The translations under genes and the position numbers were made by a program. Positions 8,392-19,797 of a DNA stretch of 64,000 nucleotides are shown here, piece after piece. Numbering within the stretch: the stretch's first letter is position 1; each line of letters starts with the position of its first letter. The stretch lies in contig CACNFB010000001.1 in assembly GCA_902619665.1 (NCBI GenBank), forward strand, positions 109,500-173,499, read 5' to 3'. A model generated the notes under the pieces. That model saw nothing but the letters and a program-made list of their open reading frames with translations, searched no databases and had not been told where the DNA came from. The DNA is from an uncultured Pelagibacteraceae bacterium. GTDB lineage: Bacteria > Pseudomonadota > Alphaproteobacteria > Pelagibacterales > Pelagibacteraceae.

Positions 8392-8790
8392 ATGTCTTTT
8401 GCGATAATACGAACTGGCGGAAAACAATATAAGGTTAAAGCTGGAGAAATAATTAAAATAGAAAAATTTGGAGATCAAAAACCAAATTCTATAATTGAAT
8501 TTAAAGAAATACTTGCCTATGGAGATGATAAAAATGTCGAGGTAGGTTTGCCTACTGTCCAAGGTGCAAAAGTAGAAGCTGAATTTTTAAAAAACGCTAA
8601 AAATAGGACAGTTTTAATATTTAAAAAAAGACGAAGAAAAAATTCTAGAAGAAAAAATGGTCATAGACAGCAATACTCATTAATTAAAGTTAATAAGATA
8701 ATGTCAAAAGATGGTAAAGTATTGTCTGAGGCTGAAAAAATTAGTAAATTAAAAAAAGAAAAAAAGACTGAAATTAAAAAAAATAAGTAA
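8392..8790 (+). CDS. rplU: 50S ribosomal protein L21 with C-terminal extension
   Basis: 132 residues. The N-terminus MSFAIIRTGGKQYKVKAG and the basic segment KKRRRKNSRRKNGHRQ are hallmarks of L21. The usual protein is about 103 residues; here a Lys/Glu-rich tail of roughly 30 residues follows. L21 binds 23S rRNA in the large subunit. It is followed after 21 bases by rpmA, the standard pairing, and preceded by a good promoter and the SD-like AAGGAAA. Confidence 0.96.
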   Translation: MSFAIIRTGGKQYKVKAGEIIKIEKFGDQKPNSIIEFKEILAYGDDKNVEVGLPTVQGAKVEAEFLKNAKNRTVLIFKKRRRKNSRRKNGHRQQYSLIKVNKIMSKDGKVLSEAEKISKLKKEKKTEIKKNK

Positions 8791-8811
8791 AATAAATTAT
8801 AAAGATAAATT

Positions 8812-9066
8812 ATGGCAACAAAAAAAGCAGGTGGATCCTCTCGAAACGGAAGAGATAGTGCTGGTAGAAGATTAGGTGTAAAGAAATACGGTGGCCAATT
8901 CGTTGTACCTGGCAATATAATAGTTAGGCAGAGAGGAACTAAAATTTTTCCAGGCCAAAACGTTGGCATGGGTAAAGATCACTCCATTTTCTCGGTTGTT
9001 AAGGGAAAGGTTGTTTTTAAAAAAAGTAAGTCAGATAGAACTTACGTTTCAGTAAAACCCAATTAA
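8812..9066 (+). CDS. rpmA: 50S ribosomal protein L27
   Basis: 84 residues beginning [20 protein letters not shown], with conserved [17 protein letters not shown] and GMGKDHS. The flexible N-terminus of L27 reaches the peptidyl-transferase centre. The Firmicutes-type cleavable pre-sequence is absent, as expected for Proteobacteria. It sits between rplU and obgE, a conserved order. Confidence 0.97.
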   Translation: MATKKAGGSSRNGRDSAGRRLGVKKYGGQFVVPGNIIVRQRGTKIFPGQNVGMGKDHSIFSVVKGKVVFKKSKSDRTYVSVKPN

Positions 9067-9070
9067 ATTC

Positions 9071-9094
9071 ATACAACATAAACAAAAGTTGTAT
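9071..9094 (+). promoter_or_regulatory. Stem-loop immediately 5' of the obgE start
   Basis: ATACAAC (9071-9077) and GTTGTAT (9088-9094) form a perfect 7-base stem around the 10-base loop ATAAACAAAA. The 3' arm ends 1 base before the obgE ATG and occupies the place of a ribosome-binding site; no other SD is visible. It could lower obgE translation or serve as a 3' end for the ribosomal-protein message. Confidence 0.4.
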
Positions 9095-9095
9095 T

Positions 9096-10079
9096 ATGAA
9101 ATTCCTAGATCAAGTAAAGATATTTGTTAAAGCTGGTAACGGTGGCTCAGGATCACCAAGCTTTAGACGTGAAAAATTTATTGAGTTCGGAGGTCCAGAT
9201 GGTGGTGACGGAGGCAAGGGTGGCTCTGTAGTATTAAAATCAGAGAGAAATTTAAATACATTAATCGATTATAGATATCAACAACATTTCAAAGCCAAAA
9301 GGGGTGGTGATGGTAAGGGAAAAAATCAAACAGGTAGGGGTGGAAAAGATTTATTCTTATCTGTTCCAATAGGGACTCAAATTTTTGAAGAAGATAACAA
9401 AACTTTACTTTTTGATTTCAAAAAAGAAAAAGATGAGTTTACTGTTGCTGTAGGAGGTCGAGGTGGTTTTGGAAATACCAAATTTAAATCATCTACAAAT
9501 AGAGCTCCGAGAAAATTTACAAAAGGTACAAAAGGTGAGGAATTTTGGATTTGGTTACAACTTAAAACGATTGCTGATATTGGAATAATAGGTTTACCAA
9601 ATGCAGGTAAATCAAGTTTACTTGCTTCAATAACCTCTGCAAATCCTAAAATTGCTAATTATAAGTTTACAACTATAAATCCTAATCTAGGTGTTGCAAT
9701 GTATGATAATAAAGAGATTACATTAGCAGATATACCAGGATTAATCGAAGGAGCACACACCGGCGTCGGTTTAGGTATAAAGTTTTTAAAACATGTAGAA
9801 AGATGTAAAACACTATTACACTTAATTGATGTTTCTGAGGAAGATTTGGTTAATTCTTATAAACAAATTAGAAAAGAATTAGGTGAGTATAGTAAGGAAT
9901 TATTAAAAAAAAAAGAAATTATAGTGTTAAATAAGGTTGATTTATTATCACAAAAAGAGCTCAAAAATAAAAAGATAAAATTTGAGGAAAAATTAAATAA
10001 AAAAGTTATTGAATTATCTACTTTTGACAAAAAATTAATATCAAATTTAAAAATAAAGTTGCTTAAAAATGTATCTTGA
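9096..10079 (+). CDS. obgE: GTPase Obg (ribosome assembly)
   Basis: 327 residues. Residues 1-158 form the glycine-rich Obg fold (NGGSGSPSFRREKF, GGPDGGDGGKGG). The G domain follows with P-loop GLPNAGKSS (166-174), switch FTTINPNLG, LADIPGLIEGAH (G3) and NKVD (G4). Obg binds the 50S subunit and links growth state to ribosome maturation. The optional C-terminal OCT domain is absent, as in many short Obg proteins. The last 11 bases overlap proB, so the two are probably translationally coupled. Confidence 0.95.
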   Translation: MKFLDQVKIFVKAGNGGSGSPSFRREKFIEFGGPDGGDGGKGGSVVLKSERNLNTLIDYRYQQHFKAKRGGDGKGKNQTGRGGKDLFLSVPIGTQIFEEDNKTLLFDFKKEKDEFTVAVGGRGGFGNTKFKSSTNRAPRKFTKGTKGEEFWIWLQLKTIADIGIIGLPNAGKSSLLASITSANPKIANYKFTTINPNLGVAMYDNKEITLADIPGLIEGAHTGVGLGIKFLKHVERCKTLLHLIDVSEEDLVNSYKQIRKELGEYSKELLKKKEIIVLNKVDLLSQKELKNKKIKFEEKLNKKVIELSTFDKKLISNLKIKLLKNVS

Positions 10080-11175
10080 AAATTCCAAAACTATTATTGT
10101 TAAAATAGGATCGTCATTAATTATTGATGACAAAAAAATTATCAGAAAAAAATGGTTACTGGAGTTTGCAAAAGATATTAAGGCTTTAAGAAAAAAAAAT
10201 AAAAATATTATTATAGTAAGTTCAGGTGCAATTGCTCTTGGTTGTAAGAAATTAAATATAGAAAAGAAAAAACTTAAAATAGATCAAAGTCAAGCCGTAG
10301 CATCTGTGGGACAAATCGAGTTAATGAATTTATTTAAGGAAGTTTTCGCTGTTCAAAAAATTAATATTTCTCAAATATTACTTACACTAGAGGACACTGA
10401 AATAAGAAGGAGAGCTATAAATGCCAAAAGAACAATTGAAAATTTATTTAGTCTTAATTTTATACCGATAGTTAATGAAAACGATACTATTGCTACTTCC
10501 GAAATTAAATATGGAGACAATGATAGATTAGCTTCAAGAGTTGCTCAAATTACTGATGCTGATTGTCTTGTGTTGTTATCTGATGTGGATGGACTTTATA
10601 CAAAAAACCCAAAAATTCATAAAGATGCTAAATTGATAAATAAAATCAAAAAGATAGATCAAAATATAATTAAATTAGCTTCTGGGAAAACTAGTGAGTA
10701 TGGATCAGGTGGTATGAAAACTAAAATTGATGCAGCTAAAATATGTGCACTCTCAGGATGTAAAATGGCAATAGCAAACGGATTAAAAGAAAGACCTTTG
10801 AGTAATATTTTAGATAAAAAAATATGTACTTGGTTTATTCCCGAAATTTCTAAATTAGATGCTAGAAAAAAATGGATTGCCAGTACTTTACATGCAAAAG
10901 GATATTTAAAGATTGATGAAGGTGCTGAAAATGCATTACGAAAAGGCAAGAGTTTGCTGGCCGCAGGTGTAAAGAGTGTTGAAGGTTCATTTAAAAAAGG
11001 TGATCAAATAAAAATAATCAGTAAAAATGATAAAGAGCTAGCAATAGGCCTGAGTTCATTTTCATCTGAGGAAATTGACAAAATAAAAGGTCATCAGTCA
11101 AATAAAATTGAAGAATTAATAGGTTACAAAACAAAAACTGAAGTTGTTCACAAAGATGATATGGTGGAAATCTAG
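10069..11175 (+). CDS. proB: Glutamate 5-kinase
   Basis: 368 residues. The amino-acid-kinase domain (1-~260) shows IVKIGSSLI, IIVSSGAIALG, NENDTIATSEIKYGDNDRL, LLSDVDGLYT and GSGGMKTKIDAA; residues ~275-355 are a PUA domain. It phosphorylates glutamate, the first step of proline synthesis, and is normally feedback-inhibited by proline at the kinase domain. It overlaps obgE by 11 bases, and proA begins 1 base after its stop. Confidence 0.95.
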   Translation: MYLENSKTIIVKIGSSLIIDDKKIIRKKWLLEFAKDIKALRKKNKNIIIVSSGAIALGCKKLNIEKKKLKIDQSQAVASVGQIELMNLFKEVFAVQKINISQILLTLEDTEIRRRAINAKRTIENLFSLNFIPIVNENDTIATSEIKYGDNDRLASRVAQITDADCLVLLSDVDGLYTKNPKIHKDAKLINKIKKIDQNIIKLASGKTSEYGSGGMKTKIDAAKICALSGCKMAIANGLKERPLSNILDKKICTWFIPEISKLDARKKWIASTLHAKGYLKIDEGAENALRKGKSLLAAGVKSVEGSFKKGDQIKIISKNDKELAIGLSSFSSEEIDKIKGHQSNKIEELIGYKTKTEVVHKDDMVEI

Positions 11176-11176
11176 A

Positions 11177-12427
11177 ATGAAAAAATATTTACAAAAATTA
11201 GGCCAAAATTCTGTTAAAGCAAGTTTAGAAAAAGTGGATACAAAAACAAAAAATAAGGTTTTATTGAAATTCAGTGATTTAATAAAAAAAAATTTAAATA
11301 AAATACTTAAACAAAACAAAAAAGATATTAAGTATGCCAAAATAAAAAATATTGATAAAAATTTAGTTGCAAGACTCGAGTTAGATAAATTAAAGCTTAG
11401 TTCGATAACTAAAACAATAATTGAAATAACTAAATTAAGGGATCCAATTGGGGTTATTTTAGATAAATGGAAAAGGCCAAACGGTCTAAAAATTAAAAAA
11501 ATATCTATTCCAATTGGTGTCATTGGTGTGATTTATGAGAGTAGACCTAATGTAACTGTAGATCTATCTTGTCTTTGTTTTAAATCAGGTAATTCAGTTA
11601 TCCTCAAGGGTGGTTCCGAAGCTTTTTTTACTAATAAAATATTTGTAAAACTATTTAGAAAATCTCTCAAGGCTAATAAAGTGAATATGAATTATGTTCA
11701 ATTTATTGAAAGAAAAGATAGAAAAGTTGTTAGCTCCCTTCTAAAAGATATGAGAAATTATATTGATGTTATGATTCCTAGAGGAGGCAAAAACCTTGTT
11801 AAGAAAGTCAAAGAATTATGTAATGTCCCAGTAATAGGTCACTTAGAAGGTATTTGTCACACATTTATAGATAAAAAAGTAAATACAAAAATGGCAAGGA
11901 ATGTTGTTTTAAACGCAAAAATGAGAAACGTTAGCATATGTGGAGCTACTGAAACTTTATTAATTCATAAAGATTGTCCAAAAAAAGAAATTAATTTGAT
12001 ACTTAAAGAATTAAAAAATAATAATTGTTTAATATACGGTGATAATAAAGTCAGAAAAATTTTTAGTGGTAAACTTAAAAAAGCAACTAATAAAGACTGG
12101 CGTAAAGAATATCTTGATTCAAAAATCTCTGTTAAAATTGTTAAAAATGTTAATGAAGCAGTTCAACACATCAATAAATTTGGTACCATGCATACCGACT
12201 CTATTATTACGAATAACTCTGTAAATGCTAATTATTTTGTAAGAAATGTAAAAAGTTCTATAGTTATGCATAATACATCAACTCAATTTGCTGATGGAGG
12301 AGAACTAGGCTTTGGTGGAGAAGTTGGAATATCCACAAACAAATTACCACCAAGAGGTCCTGTAGGACTAAATCAATTAGTATCATTTAAATACCACGTA
12401 GCTGGAAATGGCCAAATCAGAAAATAA
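11177..12427 (+). CDS. proA: Glutamate-5-semialdehyde dehydrogenase (gamma-glutamyl phosphate reductase)
   Basis: 416 residues from the ATG at 11177, one base after the proB stop. An upstream ATG at 11144 inside proB would add 11 residues and is unlikely. The active-site cysteine lies in NVSICGATETLL (about residue 255). PIGVIGVIYESRPNVT and FGGEVGISTNKLPPRGPVG are typical ProA signatures. It reduces gamma-glutamyl phosphate with NADPH and works directly with ProB. Its last 20 bases overlap nadD. Confidence 0.95.
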   Translation: MKKYLQKLGQNSVKASLEKVDTKTKNKVLLKFSDLIKKNLNKILKQNKKDIKYAKIKNIDKNLVARLELDKLKLSSITKTIIEITKLRDPIGVILDKWKRPNGLKIKKISIPIGVIGVIYESRPNVTVDLSCLCFKSGNSVILKGGSEAFFTNKIFVKLFRKSLKANKVNMNYVQFIERKDRKVVSSLLKDMRNYIDVMIPRGGKNLVKKVKELCNVPVIGHLEGICHTFIDKKVNTKMARNVVLNAKMRNVSICGATETLLIHKDCPKKEINLILKELKNNNCLIYGDNKVRKIFSGKLKKATNKDWRKEYLDSKISVKIVKNVNEAVQHINKFGTMHTDSIITNNSVNANYFVRNVKSSIVMHNTSTQFADGGELGFGGEVGISTNKLPPRGPVGLNQLVSFKYHVAGNGQIRK

Positions 12428-12944
12428 ACGTATTGAAAAAATAGGTATCCTAGGAGGCACATTCGATCCACCTCATAAAGGACATTTGAAAATTTCTCAA
12501 ATAGCAAAAAAAAAATTTGGTTTAAAAAAAATAATTTGGGCTATAACAAAAAAAAATCCATTTAAAAAAAAAAGTTATTTTAATTTAAACAAAAGAATAA
12601 AACTTTCTAGAAGTTTAACAAAGAAACAAGAATATATTAAAGTTATTTTTTTTGAAAAAAAAATTAATTCAAATAAGACAATTAATTTAATAAAGTATTT
12701 TAGAAGTAAAAGTAAAAAAAAAGAGATATATTTTTTATTAGGTGCTGATAATTTACTAAATTTTCATAAATGGGACAATTGGAAAAAAATACCAAAAATT
12801 TGTAAAATTTTAGTTTTTGACAGAAATGGTTTTAAGGCAAAGGCTAAAAAATCCATCGCATTTAAGTCAATTAAAAATAGAGGTCTTATGTATGTTGAGT
12901 TTAAAAAAGTTAACATTTCATCTTCTAAAATTAGAAATTTTTGA
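12408..12944 (+). CDS. nadD: Nicotinate-nucleotide adenylyltransferase, short C-terminus
   Basis: 178 residues. The nucleotidyltransferase motif GGTFDPPHKGH (15-25), the GADNLLNFHKWDNW block and the C-terminal SSSKIR motif identify NadD, which adenylylates nicotinate mononucleotide in NAD synthesis. Most NadD proteins continue 15-30 residues past the SSxxIR motif; this one ends two residues later. Neither other frame carries the missing end, so it looks like genuine shortening, not a frameshift. Gene order nadD-rsfS is the usual one. Confidence 0.88.
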   Translation: MAKSENKRIEKIGILGGTFDPPHKGHLKISQIAKKKFGLKKIIWAITKKNPFKKKSYFNLNKRIKLSRSLTKKQEYIKVIFFEKKINSNKTINLIKYFRSKSKKKEIYFLLGADNLLNFHKWDNWKKIPKICKILVFDRNGFKAKAKKSIAFKSIKNRGLMYVEFKKVNISSSKIRNF

Positions 12945-12959
12945 TATGATTAGTAATTA

Positions 12960-13310
12960 ATGGTCAAAAAAACCAATCTAAAAAAAATAATAATTGAAAC
13001 ATTAGATAACAATAAGGCGCTAGACATAGTTGCAATTGACTTAAAAGATAAGTCCTCAATTGCGGATCATATGATTATAGCGAGTGGAACTTCTTCAAGA
13101 CATATTCAGTCATTGTCGGAACAGGTATTAGACAAATTTAAAGAAAATGGATTTAGTCAATGTAAAATTGAAGGAAGAGACAGCACAGAATGGAAGCTTG
13201 TTGATGGTATCGATATTATTGTTCACATTTTTAATCCAGAAAAAAGAAAATTCTATGAGCTTGAGAAAATATGGTCTGAATTAATTCCTAAAGAAAGGGT
13301 AATTGTTTAA
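12960..13310 (+). CDS. rsfS: Ribosomal silencing factor RsfS
   Basis: 116 residues with family features: ALDIVAIDLKDKSSIADHMIIASGTSSRHIQSL and EGRDSTEWKLVDGIDIIVHIF are the two conserved blocks (given here in pieces). RsfS binds L14 and blocks subunit joining when nutrients are short. The stop codon shares one base with the ctpA start. In many alphaproteobacteria rlmH lies between rsfS and ctpA; it is absent here. Confidence 0.92.
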   Translation: MVKKTNLKKIIIETLDNNKALDIVAIDLKDKSSIADHMIIASGTSSRHIQSLSEQVLDKFKENGFSQCKIEGRDSTEWKLVDGIDIIVHIFNPEKRKFYELEKIWSELIPKERVIV

Positions 13311-14446
13311 TGGATAATAGAAGAATATTTACTCTTATAATTTTTTTTATTTTGTATTTTGGAAAAGTTACTGCTCAAGAAGAGACAGTTTATGACAAAA
13401 TAGATCTTTTTGGAGAAGTTTTAGACAAAATAAATAAGGAATATGTAGAAGAGGTAGATCAATCAGACACTATGGATGCGGCTATTAACGGTGTGTTACA
13501 ATCATTAGATCCGTATTCATCATATATGTCTCCAAAAAATTTAGAAGAAATGCAAACAGAAACTAAAGGTGAGTTTGGGGGTTTGGGTATAGAAGTCGGT
13601 ATGGAAGCAGGTGTTGTAAAAGTTATATCACCTCTCGATAATTCACCTGCTGAAAGAGAAGGTGTTAAGGCTGGAGATTACATTGTCAAAATAAATGATA
13701 CACAAGTTCAAGGAAAAACGTTAAATGAAGCAGTCGAATTAATGAGAGGTCCTGTCGGATCAACTTTAGAAATTACTGTAAGAAGAGTCGGTTTAAGAAA
13801 ATCATTAGTTTTTAATATAAAAAGAGAGATTATACAGGTTGCATCTGTTAAATCTGAAGTACTTGATGAAAAAATTGGATACATCCGTCTCACATCATTT
13901 AATGAAAATAGTGATGATCAAATTAAAAAGAAGATTAAGGAATTTAAAAAAAACAAAAAGATAGAGGGCTATATTTTAGATTTGAGAAATAATCCAGGTG
14001 GATTACTAGGCCAAGCAATCAAGATATCAGATTTTTTTTTAGATGATGGTGAAATAGTATCGACTAAAGGAAGAAAAAAAAATGAGAATCAAAAATGGTT
14101 TGCAAGAGAAGGTGATATTATTAATGGCAAAGCTCTTATAGTTTTAATTAATAAGGGGTCAGCTTCAGCATCTGAGATAGTTGCAGGAGCTTTAAAAGAT
14201 CACAAACGAGCAGTATTAGTTGGTGAGAAAAGTTATGGAAAAGGGTCGGTACAATCGATTATACCCTTAAAAAATCGTGGTGCAATTAGATTAACTATTT
14301 CAAAATATTATTTACCATCAGGTAAATCAATTTCAGAAGTTGGTGTAACACCGGATATAACAGTGGAAGAAGAGTCTGATGATTTTAGAATTCTATCAGA
14401 AAATGATAATCAACTTAAGTTTGCCAGAAAATTATTCACCGGATAA
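13310..14446 (+). CDS. ctpA: Carboxy-terminal processing protease (S41)
   Basis: 378 residues: a signal peptide or anchor (1-~22, ending ..GKVTAQ), a PDZ domain around residues 85-165 (GGLGIEVGMEAG, SPAEREGVKAGDYI), then the S41 catalytic domain. The Ser/Lys dyad is Ser286 in GSASASEIV and Lys311 in GEKSYGKGSVQ; the 25-residue spacing equals that of known Tsp/CtpA enzymes. It acts in the periplasm, trimming protein C-termini or peptidoglycan-enzyme partners. It is translationally linked to rsfS by a 1-base overlap. Confidence 0.94.
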   Translation: MDNRRIFTLIIFFILYFGKVTAQEETVYDKIDLFGEVLDKINKEYVEEVDQSDTMDAAINGVLQSLDPYSSYMSPKNLEEMQTETKGEFGGLGIEVGMEAGVVKVISPLDNSPAEREGVKAGDYIVKINDTQVQGKTLNEAVELMRGPVGSTLEITVRRVGLRKSLVFNIKREIIQVASVKSEVLDEKIGYIRLTSFNENSDDQIKKKIKEFKKNKKIEGYILDLRNNPGGLLGQAIKISDFFLDDGEIVSTKGRKKNENQKWFAREGDIINGKALIVLINKGSASASEIVAGALKDHKRAVLVGEKSYGKGSVQSIIPLKNRGAIRLTISKYYLPSGKSISEVGVTPDITVEEESDDFRILSENDNQLKFARKLFTG

Positions 14447-14450
14447 TTCT

Positions 14451-14930
14451 ATGCATGAAAAGTTTAAAAATCTACCTTTAAGAATAGGTGTAGGTATTAT
14501 TCTTTTAAACAAAGATAATAAGGTTTTTGTAGCCAAAAGATTAGATAATCCTCACAATTATTGGCAAATGCCTCAGGGTGGTGTAGATGGAAATGAAAAA
14601 TTTTTAGATGCAGCACTTAGAGAACTTGAGGAAGAGACAGGTGTAAAAAATGTAGATTTAATAAAAGAGATTGAAGGTTATCAAACGTATTTTTTACCTG
14701 AAAATCTTCTTGGGATAATATGGAGAGGTAAATATAAAGGACAAAAGCAAAAATGGTTTTGTATGAGATTTAAAGGTGAAGATACAGAGATCAATATTAA
14801 AACGAAAAAACCAGAGTTTTCGGAGTGGAGATGGATTGACTTAGATGAAATTACTAAATGGGTTGTTGACTTTAAAACTGATGTATACAAAAATTTAAAA
14901 AGCGAAGTTAAAAAAATTATTTTTAATTAG
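14451..14930 (+). CDS. rppH: RNA pyrophosphohydrolase (Nudix)
   Basis: 159 residues from the ATG at 14451, four bases after the ctpA stop. Longer in-frame starts inside ctpA are rejected because RppH proteins begin close to the LPLRIGVGIILLN strand. The Nudix box runs from GGVDGNEK through RELEEETGV (44-66), preceded by NYWQMPQGG. It removes pyrophosphate from mRNA 5' ends and so starts decay. The 3' end overlaps the convergent atpC by 8 bases. Confidence 0.93.
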   Translation: MHEKFKNLPLRIGVGIILLNKDNKVFVAKRLDNPHNYWQMPQGGVDGNEKFLDAALRELEEETGVKNVDLIKEIEGYQTYFLPENLLGIIWRGKYKGQKQKWFCMRFKGEDTEINIKTKKPEFSEWRWIDLDEITKWVVDFKTDVYKNLKSEVKKIIFN

Positions 14931-15318
14931 ACTTTATAGAATTTAAAACCTCAATTTTCTGATCTAATATATATCGTTCATGATCTTCAATATTTTCTTT
15001 TTTTAAACCTTCCTCCGCATCCTTCACAATTTTATCCACTTTATTTTTATCCATTTCTTTTAAATCAAAAATATTACTTGTTAGTATCGACAAAGTATTA
15101 TCTTTAAATTCGACAATTCCATCATCTACATAATAATTTAAAGTTTCATTTTTAGATCTTACGTCAATAATTCCTGGTTTTAAGAAAGAAATTAAAGGAA
15201 TATGATCTTTTAATATACCCATATATCCTTCAATAGCCGGGATAACTACTTCCTCAGTATCACTTTTTGTTAAAAAAGATTTTTCTGGACTTATGATTTC
15301 CAAATTAAATTGGTCCAT
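14923..15318 (-). CDS. atpC: ATP synthase epsilon subunit
   Basis: 131 residues, with the N-terminal beta-sandwich (FNLEIISPEKSFL, VVIPAIEGYMGILKDHIPLIS) followed by a short helical C-terminus. Epsilon is the F1 central-stalk subunit that couples and can inhibit ATP hydrolysis. It starts right after atpD ends and is the last gene of atpHAGDC. The F0 genes are not in this window. Confidence 0.94.
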   Translation of the reverse strand: MDQFNLEIISPEKSFLTKSDTEEVVIPAIEGYMGILKDHIPLISFLKPGIIDVRSKNETLNYYVDDGIVEFKDNTLSILTSNIFDLKEMDKNKVDKIVKDAEEGLKKENIEDHERYILDQKIEVLNSIKSN

Positions 15319-17612
<2,294 letters not shown>

Positions 17613-17620
<8 letters not shown>

Positions 17621-19151
17621 TTTTAAACTTTTCTTTTAAATCATTTATCAGAGATGCTAAATTTTTTTCTATATCTTCATCAAGCTTTCCAGAGCTGGAA
17701 ATACTTTCAATAATCTCAGGTTTTTCAGATTTACATTTTTCCAAAAGTTGGTTTTCGAAATCTTCGATATTTTTTAGGTCTATATCATCAAGGTATCCTC
17801 TAACACCTGCAAATATAGTTAAAACTTGCTCTGCAACAGTCATTGGTGAATATTGTTTTTGCTTTAATAATTCTGTTAATTTTGATCCTCTATTTAATAA
17901 TTTTTGAGTTGAGGCATCTAAATCAGAACCAAATTGAGCAAATGCTGCCATTTCTCTATATTGAGCTAACTCTAGTTTAATTGAACCTGCAACTTTTTTC
18001 ATCGCTTTAGTTTGGGCGGCTGATCCAACTCGCGAAACAGATAACCCAACATTAACCGCTGGTCTAATACCTTGATTAAACAATTCTGTTTCTAAAAAAA
18101 TTTGCCCGTCTGTAATAGAAATTACATTAGTTGGAATATACGCAGAAACATCCCCCGCTTGTGTCTCTATAACAGGTAATGCGGTTAATGAGCCTCCACC
18201 ATTGGCGTCACTTAATTTCGCTGCTCTCTCTAGAAGTCTGCTGTGTAAATAAAAGACGTCACCTGGATAAGCTTCTCTACCTGGAGGTCTTCTAAGTAAT
18301 AGAGACATCTGACGGTAGGCTACTGCTTGTTTTGATAAATCATCGTAAATAATGAGTGCATGCATTCCATTATCTCTAAAATATTCTCCCATAGCACAAC
18401 CAGTATAAGGTGCTAAGAATTGTAAAGGAGCAGAATCTGAAGCTGTTGCCGAAACTATAGTCGTATAATCCATAGCTCCTGCATCCTCTAATGTCTTTAC
18501 AATTTGTGCAACCGTAGATCTTTTTTGGCCTATAGCAACATAAATACAATAAAGTTTTTTGCTTTCATCCTCTGATTCATTAATTTTTTTTTGATTAATA
18601 ATTGTATCGATTGCGACTGCAGTTTTTCCAGTTTGTCTATCTCCTATGATTAATTCTCTTTGACCTCTACCAATTGGAATTAAACTATCTATCGATTTTA
18701 AACCAGTTTGCATTGGTTCACCTACCGATTGTCTCGGTATAATACCTGGTGCTTTTACTTCCACTCTTCTTCTTTCTAGATTTTTTTCTAGATTAGCTTT
18801 ACCATCTATTGGGTTTCCTAACCCATCAACTACTCTTCCTAATAATTGCTTGCCGACTGGAACATCAACAATTGATCCAGTTCTTTTTACTGTATCTCCT
18901 TCTTTAATAGCTCTGTCATCACCAAAAATAACTACACCAACGTTATCACTTTCAAGGTTTAAAGCCATTCCCTTTGAACCATCAGAGAATTCAACCATCT
19001 CTCCAGCTTGAACATTATCCAGACCATATATTCTGGCTATGCCGTCACCAACAGATAAAACTTGTCCAATTTCAGTAACCTCAGACTTGTCTCCAAATTT
19101 TTTGATTTGTTCTTTTAATATTTTTGTTACTTCAGAAGGATTTATATCCAT
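17613..19151 (-). CDS. atpA: ATP synthase alpha subunit
   Basis: 512 residues with nucleotide-binding GDRQTGKT (170-177), [14 protein letters not shown] and [18 protein letters not shown], the ATP-synthase alpha signature. It is the regulatory nucleotide-binding subunit of the F1 hexamer. It starts the base after atpH ends. Confidence 0.98.
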
Positions 19152-19682
19152 TTATACCTCAATCATCTTTGACTTAATTTGTTTAAGTTTATTTTTCATA
19201 GAATTATCAATCATAATACTTCCAACTTGAATTATTAATCCTGAAATAAGATCTTTGTCTACTTTATAATCTAAATTAATTTTTGATCCAAACTTAGCGA
19301 AGAGATCTTTTTTGATTTTTTCTACCTCATCATCTTTAAGTTCTTTAGCAGATATTAATTTTGCATCCACTTCACCTCGTTTAAATGAACAATATGAAAC
19401 AAAATCCTTTAAAATTTTATCTAAATAAAAGAGTCTGCGCTTGCTCACCAAAAAATTTAAGAATTTATTTAGTATTGGGTTAAAGTTAAATTTCTTTGAA
19501 AGATCATTTAGCATTTCAACATGATCATTTTGTTTAAAAAGAGGGTTTTTGATAAAAGCATTAAATTCTTTTATTGTTTCCAAAGCTTTTAAAATAGATT
19601 TTGATTGGTTTTCGATTTCATCCGTAACATTAGACTCAATTGATAATTCATACAAAGCTTTTGAGTAACTGTTAAAGGACAT
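19152..19682 (-). CDS. atpH: ATP synthase delta subunit
   Basis: 176 residues. The six-helix N-terminal domain (YSKALYELSIESN) and the C-terminal VKKDLFAKFGSKINLDYKVD..LISGLIIQVG..IDNSMKNKL pattern are typical of the F1 delta/OSCP subunit, which joins F1 to the peripheral stalk. It is the first gene of the atpHAGDC operon, behind a 115-base gap after priA. Confidence 0.93.
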   Translation of the reverse strand: MSFNSYSKALYELSIESNVTDEIENQSKSILKALETIKEFNAFIKNPLFKQNDHVEMLNDLSKKFNFNPILNKFLNFLVSKRRLFYLDKILKDFVSYCSFKRGEVDAKLISAKELKDDEVEKIKKDLFAKFGSKINLDYKVDKDLISGLIIQVGSIMIDNSMKNKLKQIKSKMIEV

Positions 19683-19733
19683 TTTAAATGAGTTTTTTCA
19701 AGTTAATATAATTAGATCGTTAAATTTTTGAAT

Positions 19734-19762
19734 TAATTAGCATATAGCCTAGATACGATCAA
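19734..19762 (-). promoter_or_regulatory. Possible promoter for the atp operon
   Basis: In the 115-base gap between priA and atpH, the minus strand shows TTGATC (19762-19757), a 17-base spacer and TAATTA (19739-19734). TATGCT nearby is an alternative -10. In such AT-rich DNA these boxes are weak evidence. An A8-TGTA-T8 palindrome just past the priA stop may act as a weak terminator. Confidence 0.3.
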
Positions 19763-19797
19763 GCTAGAGGTTAAAAAAAATACATTTTTTTTCTATG

